DNA of 64,000 nucleotides from JBOGNO01 sp050747245 (lineage in GTDB: Bacteria; Acidobacteriota; Terriglobia; Acidiferrales; UBA7541): positions 248,001-312,000 of the forward strand of contig JBOGNO010000003.1 in the NCBI GenBank assembly GCA_050747245.1, read 5' to 3'. Position 1 is the first letter of the stretch, and every line of letters starts with the position of its first letter. This document shows, in pieces, positions 40,663 to 49,101 of this stretch. Below the pieces are notes generated by a model. The model did no database searches. It saw nothing but the letters and a program-made list of their open reading frames with translations, and was not told the origin of the DNA. Made by a program: the position numbers and the translations under genes.

Positions 40663-43600
40663 CTATTTTGAATAGTTCGGAAAGGGAGGATGCGGCGGCG
40701 TCAGATTCGGCGCGGGATGTTTTTTCAGTTCGTCGAGGACCACTTGGACGGCTTTTTCAAGCTGAGCGTCGTGGCCCTTGCGCCAGGCGACGGGATCGAG
40801 TTCGACATCGAAGTCGGGATCCACGCCGTGGTTTTCGACTTCCCATTCGCCATCGGGATTGAAGAAGGCGACGCGCGGCGCGGTGACAAAGCCGCCGTCG
40901 ATGAGTTCGGGATAGTCGTAAATGCCGACAAGGCCGCCCCAAGAGCGCTTGCCGACGAGCGGGCCGAGCGCGACATGCTTGAACATCCAGGGCATGGCGT
41001 CTCCACCGGAGCCGGCCATTTGATTGATGATCATCGCTTTGGGGCCGTAAATGGCGTCGAGAGGTGAAGTGAAAACCTGGCCCTCGCGAGTGAGCCAGTA
41101 GCTCCAGAGCTTGCGCTGCATGTATTCGATGATGTAATCGGCGATGGAACCGCCGCCATTGAAGCGTTCGTCGATGACCGCGCCCTCTTTACCAACCTGC
41201 GCGAAATAGTAGCGATTGAAATTGGTGAAGCCGGCGCCCGCAGTGTTGGGCAGATAGACGTAGGCGAGACGGCCGCCGGAGAGCTCGTCCACTTTGCGGC
41301 GGTTGCTCTCGATCCAATCACGATTGCGGAGATTGGTTTCCTCTTCGAGGGGAATGACGGTGACATCGCGCGAGGCGGAGCCATCGGTGTTGGGGCCGAC
41401 TTTTAAGACGACCTGCTTGCCGGCGGTCTCCTGGAAAAAGCTATAGATTTCGTCGGAGGCGTGAAGCTCGCGGCCGTTCACGGCGAGAAGATATTCGCCG
41501 GCAACAACGTTGACGCCCGGCTGCGTGAGCGGAGCGCGAAGCTGGGGATTCCAGTTTTCGCCATTAAAAATTTTTGCGAAGCGGTAGCGGCCGTTTTCGA
41601 GCGTGTAGTCCGCGCCGAGCAGGCCGACTTTGACGCGCTTGATTTCCGGAAAATCGCCGCCGGCGACGAACATGTGGCCGATGTTGATCTGGCCGAGCAT
41701 CTCCGCGAAGAGATAGTTGAGGTCGCCGCGACTGGCGATGCCGGGAAGAAACGCGGCAAATTTCTTTTCCGTTGCGGCGAGATCGAGGCCGTGGAGATGC
41801 GGGTCGTAGAGGAAATCGCGCTGGATGCGCCAGACTTCGCGATACATCTGCTCCCATTCGGCGCGCGGATCCACCCAAACTTCCATGGTGTCGAGCTTCA
41901 GCGCGCCGTCGCCGGGCTTGGGAGGCGCGGCCGTGGGCGCGATGGAATATTTATCGCCCTGGCGGACAAGAATTTTTTCGCCGTTAAATGAAACGTCGAA
42001 CTCGGTGACGCCGGGAAGAAAGACGTCCACCTTGCGCTTGTCGAGAGTGAACTTGGAAAGCGTGCCGCCGGGCTCCTGTGCGCCGCGAGGCACGTCGAGA
42101 AGAAAAAGCTCACCGGATTTTCCAGATTCGAGAGCGACGAAATCCTTGGCCGGAATGGGAAGAGCGAGAATGCGCTGGCTGATGTTGTCGAAATCGATGG
42201 AGACGGGAGAAGGCTCCTTCTTTTCGTCTTTTCCTTTTTCCGCGGGCTTTTCCGCGCCGGTGGCCTGATCTTTCTGGTCCTTTTGATCTTTCCCGGCGGA
42301 ATCGGATTTTTCGGCGGCGGCTTTTTCCTCATCACTTTCTGGAGCGAGGGGCGAGGGCAAGTCCTTCCGCAGAACGACGGCGTAAATGCTGCGAGTCACC
42401 GAATGATCGTAGCTGGACATGTCGAGCCAGCCGGTCGAGGGGCCGACGTTGGTGCTGGCGGCGAAGTAAAGATATTTTCCGTTCTTGTCGAAGGCGGCGA
42501 ATTCCGCGTCGCTCAGGCCGTCGGTGACCTGCGTGGATTTGCCAGTCTCGAGGGAATAAACGAAAACGGAGCGCATGTGATTGGTGAGAGTTTTCGTGTA
42601 GGCGATCCAGCGGCTGTCGGGCGACCAGACAGGATTCAGGCCGCGCTCGGGGGATTCGAAAGTGTCGGAATCAATCTTTACGGGCGCTTGTTTTTCGAGA
42701 TCCACGTACCACACGCTGAGGCGCTTGTCGGTGTAGGCAATCTTCTTGTTGTCGGGTGACCAGTGAGGCTCATAGAAATACGAGGGAGGCTGGCCGAGAG
42801 AAATCTTTTTCACTTCACCGAGGCCGCTTTGATCGCGAATGTGCAGGGTGTATTCGCCGGACTCATCGGAAAAATAGGCGATAGATTTTCCATCGGGAGA
42901 CCATGAGGGATCGCGATCGGCGACAGAGGGAGAATTCGTCAGATTGCGGATGTCGCCCTTCTCGGCGGGGACGGTAAGGATTTCGCCGTGGGATTCAAAA
43001 ACAGCGCGCGCGCCGGTGGGAGAAATGCCGGCGGCAAGAATGTGCTTCTCGACGGTTTCGAAATGCGGGCGGACTCCCGGGAAATCGCCGCTCACATGAA
43101 TTTTAACGGGGTGTTCACGGCCGGAAGCGAGGTCGAGGAGATGGATCGAGCCGAACTGCTCGTACACGACCGCACCCGGGCCTGCAGAAGCGGACTTGAT
43201 TTCGAGGCCACGATTGGGAACGGCTTCGGCGACGTTTTTCGTTTTGGTGTCGTAGACAAAAAGGGTTTCGGGGCCGCTGCGGTCGGAGAGGAAATAAATT
43301 TTGTCTCCGGCCCAGACGGGATTGAAATCGTTGGAATCCGTGCGCGGAACGGCCTCAATCGTGGAGTCGGCGAGATTGGCAATCCAGACAGCGTCCGCGG
43401 TGCCGCCGCGATAATGTTTCCAGTTGCCGAAGGGATGGGGAAGATGGCGGTAGGCAATGTGCGTGCCATCGGGCGAATAGGAACCTTCATAGGCCATGGG
43501 CAGGGGAAGTTGAACGGGGAAGCCGCCGCCGACTGGAACGGTGTAAAGCTGTTGGAGACCACCCGTGTAAGCATTGCGGGCGGAGGCGAAGAGGATGTTC

Positions 43601-43968
43601 TTGCCGTCGGGCGTCCAGCCGGCGACGAAATCTGCCGCGGGATGAAACGTGAGGCGGCGAGGGGCGCCACCGGCGGCGGAAATGACGTACACAGAGGCGT
43701 TGCCGTCATACCCGCCGGTGTAGGCGATGAGCGAACCATCGGGGGAGAAATGCGGATTGAATTTGTTGCCCGGGCCATCGGTGAGACGCAAGGCTTCGCC
43801 GCCGTCGCGCGAGACTACCCAGATGTCTCCAGCAAAAGCGAAAGCGATTTGCGTAGCGCTGAGGGTGGGGCTTTGCAAAAGCTGCGGAGCTTCCGCCTGG
43901 GCGCGGGCAAAGAGCGGCGCGAGAAAAAGCGACAGCAGGAGAGCGGCCAAAGATAGTTGCTTTTTCAT
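40663..43968 (-). CDS. Tricorn-like protease with signal peptide
   Basis: An 1101-residue protein. The signal peptide (LSLAALLLSLFLAPLFARAQ) shows export. The first half is two propellers of TolB/PD40 blades (FNPHFSPDGSLIAYTGG, DRDPSWSPDGKSIAYFSDE, LNPVWSPDSRWIAYTK). A Lys/Glu/Asp-rich linker (about 575-620) precedes the tricorn core. A PDZ-like region (LLAVNGRELHASDEIYSFF) is followed by the catalytic part: VIDERFNGGGSIADYI and NQMAGSGGDAMPWMF, with the nucleophile Ser in GSGGD, then GKRSWGGLVGI. It degrades peptides, here probably in the periplasm. The ATG at 43968 has GGAG six bases ahead; one six bases earlier is possible. The 5' leader gap to the terminator of the next gene is about 150 bases. 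Confidence 0.88.
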   Translation of the reverse strand: MKKQLSLAALLLSLFLAPLFARAQAEAPQLLQSPTLSATQIAFAFAGDIWVVSRDGGEALRLTDGPGNKFNPHFSPDGSLIAYTGGYDGNASVYVISAAGGAPRRLTFHPAADFVAGWTPDGKNILFASARNAYTGGLQQLYTVPVGGGFPVQLPLPMAYEGSYSPDGTHIAYRHLPHPFGNWKHYRGGTADAVWIANLADSTIEAVPRTDSNDFNPVWAGDKIYFLSDRSGPETLFVYDTKTKNVAEAVPNRGLEIKSASAGPGAVVYEQFGSIHLLDLASGREHPVKIHVSGDFPGVRPHFETVEKHILAAGISPTGARAVFESHGEILTVPAEKGDIRNLTNSPSVADRDPSWSPDGKSIAYFSDESGEYTLHIRDQSGLGEVKKISLGQPPSYFYEPHWSPDNKKIAYTDKRLSVWYVDLEKQAPVKIDSDTFESPERGLNPVWSPDSRWIAYTKTLTNHMRSVFVYSLETGKSTQVTDGLSDAEFAAFDKNGKYLYFAASTNVGPSTGWLDMSSYDHSVTRSIYAVVLRKDLPSPLAPESDEEKAAAEKSDSAGKDQKDQKDQATGAEKPAEKGKDEKKEPSPVSIDFDNISQRILALPIPAKDFVALESGKSGELFLLDVPRGAQEPGGTLSKFTLDKRKVDVFLPGVTEFDVSFNGEKILVRQGDKYSIAPTAAPPKPGDGALKLDTMEVWVDPRAEWEQMYREVWRIQRDFLYDPHLHGLDLAATEKKFAAFLPGIASRGDLNYLFAEMLGQINIGHMFVAGGDFPEIKRVKVGLLGADYTLENGRYRFAKIFNGENWNPQLRAPLTQPGVNVVAGEYLLAVNGRELHASDEIYSFFQETAGKQVVLKVGPNTDGSASRDVTVIPLEEETNLRNRDWIESNRRKVDELSGGRLAYVYLPNTAGAGFTNFNRYYFAQVGKEGAVIDERFNGGGSIADYIIEYMQRKLWSYWLTREGQVFTSPLDAIYGPKAMIINQMAGSGGDAMPWMFKHVALGPLVGKRSWGGLVGIYDYPELIDGGFVTAPRVAFFNPDGEWEVENHGVDPDFDVELDPVAWRKGHDAQLEKAVQVVLDELKKHPAPNLTPPHPPFPNYSK

Positions 43969-44119
43969 TTTCATCTCCCTCGAGAGATTAATGGGTACGC
44001 ACGCCACCCCGGCATGGTTCCCTGCGGAGAAATGAAGCAAGAAAATCCCGCATAAGATCCAAGCAAACTGCGAATTGTACTCTCAGCGGAGCGCAGCGCC
44101 CAAGCGAATCTTCACTCGA

Positions 44120-44151
44120 AAAGAGACGGGCCCCGGATTTTCCGGGGCCCG
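44120..44151 (-). terminator. Intrinsic terminator of the rhodanese-MetE-OsmC operon
   Basis: CGGGCCCCGGA (44127-44137) and TCCGGGGCCCG (44141-44151) form a perfect 11-bp stem with a 3-base loop. On the minus strand it is followed by TCTCTTTT, a U-rich tail. It lies 25 bases after the OsmC stop. Confidence 0.75.
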
Positions 44152-44176
44152 CGAGCCGCCTGGGGCGGGGGAGATA

Positions 44177-44722
44177 TCAGACGGCTTCAAATTCGGTGAG
44201 GACAGGTGTGCCACGAACGACGGATTGCGTGACGGGAGAGCCTTCGTAAGCAAGTTGCCACAGCTCGCGGAGAGTTTTCTCGTCGGCATCGGCGCGGACG
44301 AAGAGCTTGGCCTTAATGCCGCGGTAACCGGGGTTGCCGGTATCGCTCGCCCCCGCCCATTTCAAGATGTTGTCGAAATGGCCTTCCAGGACAATTTCGA
44401 GATCGTGGACGCGGATGTTGCGGCGCGTGGCGTTCAAGACGAAACCGACGGCGAGACACCCGCCGATTGCGGATAGGAGTTGTTCGTGGGCGCTGGCGGC
44501 CTGATCGGTGGCGTCGAGATCGCCGGGCTCATCCATTTCCTGAGCGTGGGTGCGCATGTAGGATTTCGCGCGGAATCCGTTTTGCCAGACGACGCGGGCC
44601 TTCCAAGGCCCGGTCACCGCCTTCAAGACATCGGGCTGGGTCATGGAATCTAGAATCGCGCAGAGTTTTACGGGATGGAGACCGTTCAAGGTTTCTTCAG
44701 CACGCTTGGCTTCTTCGCTCAT
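44177..44722 (-). CDS. OsmC family protein
   Basis: A 181-residue protein. The OsmC fold is marked by HEQLLSAIGGCLAVGFVLNA, where the Cys is one of the two catalytic thiols. The later region (GYRGIKAKLFVRADADEKTLREL) matches the second half, but the second conserved Cys is replaced: the final helix reads WQLAYEGSPVTQSVVRGTPV, with Ser at the place where peroxidase-type members have Cys in a 'CPV' motif. It may therefore not be a peroxidase and may handle other thiol compounds. AAAGGAG lies ahead of the ATG at 44722. It is the last gene of the operon with MetE (21-base gap). Confidence 0.82.
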   Translation of the reverse strand: MSEEAKRAEETLNGLHPVKLCAILDSMTQPDVLKAVTGPWKARVVWQNGFRAKSYMRTHAQEMDEPGDLDATDQAASAHEQLLSAIGGCLAVGFVLNATRRNIRVHDLEIVLEGHFDNILKWAGASDTGNPGYRGIKAKLFVRADADEKTLRELWQLAYEGSPVTQSVVRGTPVLTEFEAV

Positions 44723-44743
44723 AGTTTTCTCCTTTGAGTGAGA

Positions 44744-45940
44744 TCAAGAAATTGCAGCGGCGCTGCGGCCGGCGCTTCCCTGGTATTCGGCGCGAAGAAT
44801 CTGTGCCGCACGCGAAATGGTTTCCATTTTTTTCTTGGCGACCTCCGGGGAGTTGACGTTGCGCTCCGCGAAAGTGCCAAAACCACAATCGGGATTGAGG
44901 AATATTTTTTCGGGATCGAAGTACTTCAGGATCTCCCGGACACGGGCGACGATTTGTTCGGGCGGCTCGATTTCATCGGTGCGGGGATTGACGACGCCGA
45001 GACCGATTTCTTTTTCGTTGCGATACTCCTTGAAAACTTCGAGTTCGCCGGCGCGGGGCGTGGCGAATTCGAGGACGAGCTGATGAATATTCATGCGCAT
45101 GAGATAGGGGAGCATGGGGCCGTAATTGCCTTTGAGGAGGACGTCCTCGCGGCGGCTCCAATTGCCGCGGCAGACGTGGACGCCGAAGCGTACGCCCGCG
45201 ATGCCTTCGACGGTTTCGTTCATGAGGCGGACGGCGAATTCGAGCTCCTCGACGGGATCGCGGCGGTTGGGCAGAGCGGCGCACATAAAAGTTTCCGTGC
45301 TCTCCGCGCCGTAGACTATCTGGCTGAGAATGGGCTCGTCGAACTGGATGAAATCCACGCCGCGAGATTTGAGGGCGAGGACTTCGCTGCGAAGGATTTT
45401 AACCACGCTCGCGGCGAGATCTTCGGGACGCGGATAAATCTTATCGGAGAGTCCTTCGAACCAGCTCGAGCGGGTGAGCATGTACGGGCCGGGGAGGGGA
45501 ATTTTAATCTGATGGTTCGTGTGCTTTTTCAGAAAGTCGAATTCATCGAGAGAGAGGCCGTCCTTTTCGCGCAACGTTTCCACGACGATGGGGCTCTTGA
45601 TGGCGAAAGCCGGAACGTCGAGGGCGCGGAGAACTTCCTCGTAGCGAGCGCGGTCCTTCATGAAATCCATCAGCTCGGAAACTTTCATGAGGCGCATGCC
45701 GCCGAGTTTTTCGACGACGAAGGAATAAAAATTGTCGCGGCGCTGCTCGCCGTCGGTGACGATGTCCACGCCCGCCTGTTCCTGGGCGCGGAGACATTCC
45801 AGGACAGCACGGTCAGCGACTTCGGCAAATTCCGCGGCAGAAATTTCTCCGGCCTGGCGCCGACGCAGCGCCTGGATGAGCCAGGGCGGACGGCTCCAAC
45901 TGCCGACTCCGGTAACGGGAAACAATTTTGATTCAGGCAT
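44744..45940 (-). CDS. Cobalamin-independent methionine synthase family protein (MetE C-terminal domain type)
   Basis: A 398-residue TIM-barrel methyltransferase corresponding to the catalytic half of MetE, without the N-terminal domain. FPVTGVGSWSRPPWL is the typical start. The zinc and substrate residues are visible in FIQFDEPILSQ, RFGVHVCRGNW (His and Cys ligands) and FLNPDCGFGTF (second Cys). Full-length MetE transfers methyl from methyl-tetrahydrofolate to homocysteine; short core proteins of this kind may use other methyl donors or thiols. GAGGAAGG stands ahead of the ATG at 45940, which overlaps the rhodanese stop by eight bases. The operon context with rhodanese and OsmC points to sulfur or thiol metabolism. 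Confidence 0.85.
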   Translation of the reverse strand: MPESKLFPVTGVGSWSRPPWLIQALRRRQAGEISAAEFAEVADRAVLECLRAQEQAGVDIVTDGEQRRDNFYSFVVEKLGGMRLMKVSELMDFMKDRARYEEVLRALDVPAFAIKSPIVVETLREKDGLSLDEFDFLKKHTNHQIKIPLPGPYMLTRSSWFEGLSDKIYPRPEDLAASVVKILRSEVLALKSRGVDFIQFDEPILSQIVYGAESTETFMCAALPNRRDPVEELEFAVRLMNETVEGIAGVRFGVHVCRGNWSRREDVLLKGNYGPMLPYLMRMNIHQLVLEFATPRAGELEVFKEYRNEKEIGLGVVNPRTDEIEPPEQIVARVREILKYFDPEKIFLNPDCGFGTFAERNVNSPEVAKKKMETISRAAQILRAEYQGSAGRSAAAIS

Positions 45941-46742
45941 TGGCCTTCCTCTCCTCAAATTCCGAAGTCTCCACTGGCAAGCCTCTGTGCGCCCAATCGG
46001 CGAACGAGCCGTCATAGAGTGCGACGGGCAGGCCGATTTCCGCGAGGGCAAGAAAGCCGAGCGCAGCGCGGACTCCCGTGCGGCAATAGGCAACGGCGGG
46101 GCGATCCGGAGCGATTCCGCGGGAAGCAAAAAGCGCTGCGAGCTTTTCACGCGGAGCAAGGATTTTCTGCTGCGCGCCATTCAATTCATTCCAGGGCAAA
46201 TTCACGGCCCCGGGGATGTGGCCGGGACGGCCGTCGGTCGTAAGCTGGCCGGTAAATTCCTCGACGGAGCGAAAATCCACGAGGCGGACGCTCGAAGAAT
46301 CGCGCAGGTCGCCGGCGGTGACGCGCAATTGGGGCTTAAGGCGCGCGGAGAAATTTCCGGGCGCGGGAACGACAGGACGATAAAAAACTTCGCGTTTTTC
46401 GGCGAGCCATTCTTCGAAAAACGTCTCCATGATGTGGACGTCGGTGCGGCCTAGATACATGAGAAGCCAGGCGAGCATGGCGGCGTTGCGGCCGTCGGCG
46501 CCATCGTAAAGGACAGGCGTGCGATGGTCGTCGAGGCCGAGTGAGGCGAGCCAGGAGGCGAGTTTTTCCGGGGGCAGCAGTGCGCCATCGGCAGCGCGAG
46601 CCTTGGCGATGGGGGCACTGACGGCATTTTTCGGATGCCCGGCCATGTAGCGCAGGGGGCTACGCGGGTCGAGAAAGAGGAATTCCGGCGAATCGAGACG
46701 ATTCGCGACCCAATCAGCCGAGACGAAGCTCAGGCTCGCCAT
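45933..46742 (-). CDS. Sulfurtransferase with two rhodanese domains
   Basis: A 269-residue protein of the thiosulfate/3-mercaptopyruvate sulfurtransferase family. The first, inactive domain (about 1-120) contains FLFLDPRSPLRYMAGHPKNAV and VLYDGADGRNAAMLAWLL. The second (about 140-269) carries VRLVDFRSVEEFTGQLTTDGRPGHIPGAVNLPW and the active-site loop AYCRTGVRA with the persulfide Cys. It transfers sulfane sulfur to cyanide or thiols. It is the first gene of the three-gene sulfur operon. The ATG at 46742 has no strong ribosome site. Confidence 0.88.
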   Translation of the reverse strand: MASLSFVSADWVANRLDSPEFLFLDPRSPLRYMAGHPKNAVSAPIAKARAADGALLPPEKLASWLASLGLDDHRTPVLYDGADGRNAAMLAWLLMYLGRTDVHIMETFFEEWLAEKREVFYRPVVPAPGNFSARLKPQLRVTAGDLRDSSSVRLVDFRSVEEFTGQLTTDGRPGHIPGAVNLPWNELNGAQQKILAPREKLAALFASRGIAPDRPAVAYCRTGVRAALGFLALAEIGLPVALYDGSFADWAHRGLPVETSEFEERKANA

Positions 46743-47071
46743 GCCCTCTCAGATGCGCCCGCAACAGAATGGATTCAAATGCCGCGTTTTCATCGAACGG
46801 GAACGGTTTTCGGGCAAAAACGCTGAGGGGAGTGTATGCAAAAGGGGGGCTATTGTCCATGAGAAGGGGCGCAACTTTTTTGGCGCGGGCGTGTTTAATG
46901 AGGAGCAGTAAAAATGAACGGATCTCCTCCCCACTACCCTCGGGAGGCTCGAACTCAGGCGAGCCTCCCACCTCATTTTTTCGGCGAAAAAGTATCGGGC
47001 GCGGCAGACGGCCATTTTATGACCGAAACTTTCGCGGCGGGCTTGCGTTAGCTTAGATAGGAGGCGCGAAT
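46743..47071. other. Intergenic region with an orphan hairpin
   Basis: About 330 bases between the divergent sulfur operon and the Met/His-rich protein gene. It must contain both promoters, but I see no clear -35/-10 pair. The hairpin at 46942-46969 is the only structured element. Confidence 0.45.
46942..46969 (+). terminator. Orphan hairpin with T tract
   Basis: GGGAGGCTCG and CGAGCCTCCC form a perfect 10-bp stem around an 8-base loop, and on the plus strand are followed by ACCTCATTTTTT. It has intrinsic-terminator form, yet no plus-strand gene precedes it in the intergenic space. It may end an unannotated small RNA or attenuate transcription of the gene at 47072. Confidence 0.55.
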
Positions 47072-47845
47072 ATGAAAACAATGCAAAAGGCATTTCTCTT
47101 TTCGATTGCAGCACTTCTGATTTTGGTGGGAACGCGCGCCAGCGGGCAGCAAGGGCAGAGCCAAAGCCAGCAGCAGAAGCCGACGGACATGAGCGGGATG
47201 GACATGGGCACGATGCACCACGATACGGCGTCGGACCCGGAAGCAGCGCGCGGAGCCCACGAGGCCATGGGGGACATGCACATGGACATGGGGCCGCACA
47301 TGAAGATGACGGATCTTCGCCCGGCAAACCCCGTAGATCAGGAGCGCGCGGGAAAAATGGTGGAAACACTGCGCGCGTCCATCGACAAGTACAAGGATTA
47401 CCGCGTGGCGCTGGCGGATGGATTTCAGATTTTTCTTCCCAAATTGCCGCAGCCGCACTACCACTTCACGAATTACCGCTATGCCTACGAAGCGCAATTC
47501 ACATTCAATCCCGAGCATCCGACTTCGCTGCTGTACAAAAAGACGGCCGACGGATATGAACTCGAAGGAGCGATGTACACAGCGCCGCGGCGATTTACGG
47601 AGGACCAACTGAACGAGCGTGTGCCGCTGAGCGTGGCGCGCTGGCACGAGCACGTGAATTTCTGCACGCCGCCGAAAGGCACTCCTGCGACACAGACGGA
47701 TTGGAAGAAATTCGGGCTGGGCGGCACGATCGCAACGGAAGGTGCCTGCCAAGAGGCGGGAGGGGTCTGGCATCCCATCATTTTCGGGTGGATGGTCCAC
47801 GTGTATCCTTATCAGACAGACCCGGAGAAAATCTGGGCGCACTGA
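47072..47845 (+). CDS. Secreted Met/His-rich protein
   Basis: A 257-residue exported protein with a signal peptide (KAFLFSIAALLILVGTRASG). After a Gln-rich linker, residues about 38-80 are extremely rich in Met, His and Asp (MSGMDMGTMHHD, then MGDMHMDMGPHMKM), a composition typical of periplasmic copper-handling proteins. The globular part (about 85-257) includes YRVALADGFQIFLPKLPQPHYHFTNY, PTSLLYKK and ARWHEHVNFCTPP, with several His and two Cys; it ends GVWHPIIFGWMVHVYPY. I do not know a named family, and metal binding is inferred from composition. AGGAGG precedes the ATG at 47072. The next gene follows by 10 bases. Confidence 0.75.
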   Translation: MKTMQKAFLFSIAALLILVGTRASGQQGQSQSQQQKPTDMSGMDMGTMHHDTASDPEAARGAHEAMGDMHMDMGPHMKMTDLRPANPVDQERAGKMVETLRASIDKYKDYRVALADGFQIFLPKLPQPHYHFTNYRYAYEAQFTFNPEHPTSLLYKKTADGYELEGAMYTAPRRFTEDQLNERVPLSVARWHEHVNFCTPPKGTPATQTDWKKFGLGGTIATEGACQEAGGVWHPIIFGWMVHVYPYQTDPEKIWAH

Positions 47846-47854
47846 GAAGGACTC

Positions 47855-48316
47855 GTGGCGCAAAAGAAACCGACGCACGCGCAGGCGCAACTGCAGCTGC
47901 AACTTTACGATTTGCGGCGGGAAGCGCAATTGCGAAAAGCCCGCGAATGGTTCCTCGGGAAGTACCACGCAAGGACGCTCGAAGAAGCGTTTCAACTGAC
48001 GCCGCCCGGTTCGCGGGAAAGCGCCATGGCGCGAATGGTGACGACCTACTGGGACCAGGCGTGCGCCTATCTCAATTACGGGTTGCTGCACGAAGGGCTT
48101 TTCTTCGAATCCACCGGTGAGTTTTTCTCCGTGTACGAACAGCTCCGGCCGTTTTTGCCTGCACTGCGGCGGAGATACAAACACAAGCACCTCTATGAAC
48201 ACCTGGAGCGCGCCGCATTGCGATACGAAAAATGGATGAGCCGCCGCGCGCCCGGATGGATGAAAGACGCACGGGAGGGGAGAGTTGAGAATCGAAAGGG
48301 CCGCAACCGGAGTTGA
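47855..48316 (+). CDS. Hypothetical cytoplasmic protein, rich in helices
   Basis: A 153-residue protein rich in Arg, Leu and Tyr (QLQLQLYDLRREAQLRKAREWFLG, ARMVTTYWDQACAYLNYGLLHEGLFFESTGEFFSVYEQLRPFL). It is probably all helical and resembles small proteins of unknown function with a DUF4760-like helical core; I am not sure of the match. The start is GTG at 47855 behind AAGGA. It is coupled to the Met/His-rich gene by a 10-base gap. Its end overlaps a strong inverted repeat. Confidence 0.65.
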   Translation: MAQKKPTHAQAQLQLQLYDLRREAQLRKAREWFLGKYHARTLEEAFQLTPPGSRESAMARMVTTYWDQACAYLNYGLLHEGLFFESTGEFFSVYEQLRPFLPALRRRYKHKHLYEHLERAALRYEKWMSRRAPGWMKDAREGRVENRKGRNRS

Positions 48317-48331
48317 AACCGGCCGCGGCCC
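48298..48331. terminator. Bidirectional hairpin between convergent genes
   Basis: GGGCCGC (48298-48304) pairs with GCGGCCC (48325-48331), with inner pairing of ACCGG and CCGGC around GTTGAAA. It covers the stop of the plus-strand gene and lies 27 bases from the end of the superoxide dismutase gene. There is no clear T run. Confidence 0.45.
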
Positions 48332-48357
48332 GTCGAATATTTCCTACGGAGACGGAT

Positions 48358-49002
48358 TTATTTCTTTGCGTGCGTGAAGTTGTCGGTGATCTGATCCCAG
48401 TTAAGGGTGTTCCACCAGGCTTCGATATATTCGGGGCGACGATTCTGATACTTCAAGTAGTAGGCGTGCTCCCAGACGTCGAGGCCCATGACCGCCTTGC
48501 CGCCATTGATAATCGGGTTGTCCTGGTTGGGCGTGGAGTCCACGACGAGTTTGCCGCCCTGGAAGAACAGCCAGGCCCACCCGGAGCCGAAGCGCGTCGT
48601 CGCGGCCTGACCTAATTTTGTCTTGAACTCGGCGAATGAGCCGAACGCCGAAGAAATGGCGGAGGCCAATTCACCCTTGGGTTCGCCGCCGCCACCCTTC
48701 TTCATAATCTTCCAGAACATCGAATGATTCATGTGCCCACCGCCATTGTTGCGAACGGCGGTGCGGATGTTCTCCGGCACGCGGTCGAGATGGGCGAGCA
48801 AGTCTTCGACGGAGAGCTTTTGAAGATCGGCGTGGCCATCAAGGGCCTTATTGAGATTGGTGACATAAGCTCCGTGGTGCTTGTCGTGATGGATTTCCAT
48901 AGTTTTGGCGTCAATGTAAGGTTCAAGTGCGTCGAAAGAATAAGGCAGCGGCGGAAGTTGATGAGTGGCGGCCGCCGTGCCCGGTGCTGCGGATTGAGAC
49001 AT
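48358..49002 (-). CDS. sodB: Superoxide dismutase, Fe/Mn type
   Basis: A 214-residue enzyme. The N-terminal helical hairpin carries TMEIHHDKHHGAYVTNLN (first His ligand at 38) and GGHMNHSMFWKIM (second His). The C-terminal domain has GSGWAWLFF, GLDVWEHAYYLKYQNRRPEYI (Asp and His ligands) and the final FWNTLNWDQI-like segment. It converts superoxide to oxygen and peroxide. Fe or Mn preference cannot be read reliably; the GGHMNH and Gly-rich stretch (KKGGGGEPKG) favour the Mn-like group, so the symbol could be sodA. There is no signal peptide, so it is cytoplasmic. Confidence 0.93.
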   Translation of the reverse strand: MSQSAAPGTAAATHQLPPLPYSFDALEPYIDAKTMEIHHDKHHGAYVTNLNKALDGHADLQKLSVEDLLAHLDRVPENIRTAVRNNGGGHMNHSMFWKIMKKGGGGEPKGELASAISSAFGSFAEFKTKLGQAATTRFGSGWAWLFFQGGKLVVDSTPNQDNPIINGGKAVMGLDVWEHAYYLKYQNRRPEYIEAWWNTLNWDQITDNFTHAKK

Positions 49003-49101
49003 AGATTCCTCCTTGATGAATCGTGCTCCACGCTATTATACCCCTGCCAGCGCTGAGGGCGAACCTCTCGGATGAAATCGAGAGAGCGGGAAGGAGTTGC
49101 A

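Noticed and set aside
42988..43956. Plus-strand open frame of 322 codons opposite the tricorn protease
   Set aside because: Antisense to a gene with clear signal peptide and propeller blades; composition is that of a shadow frame.
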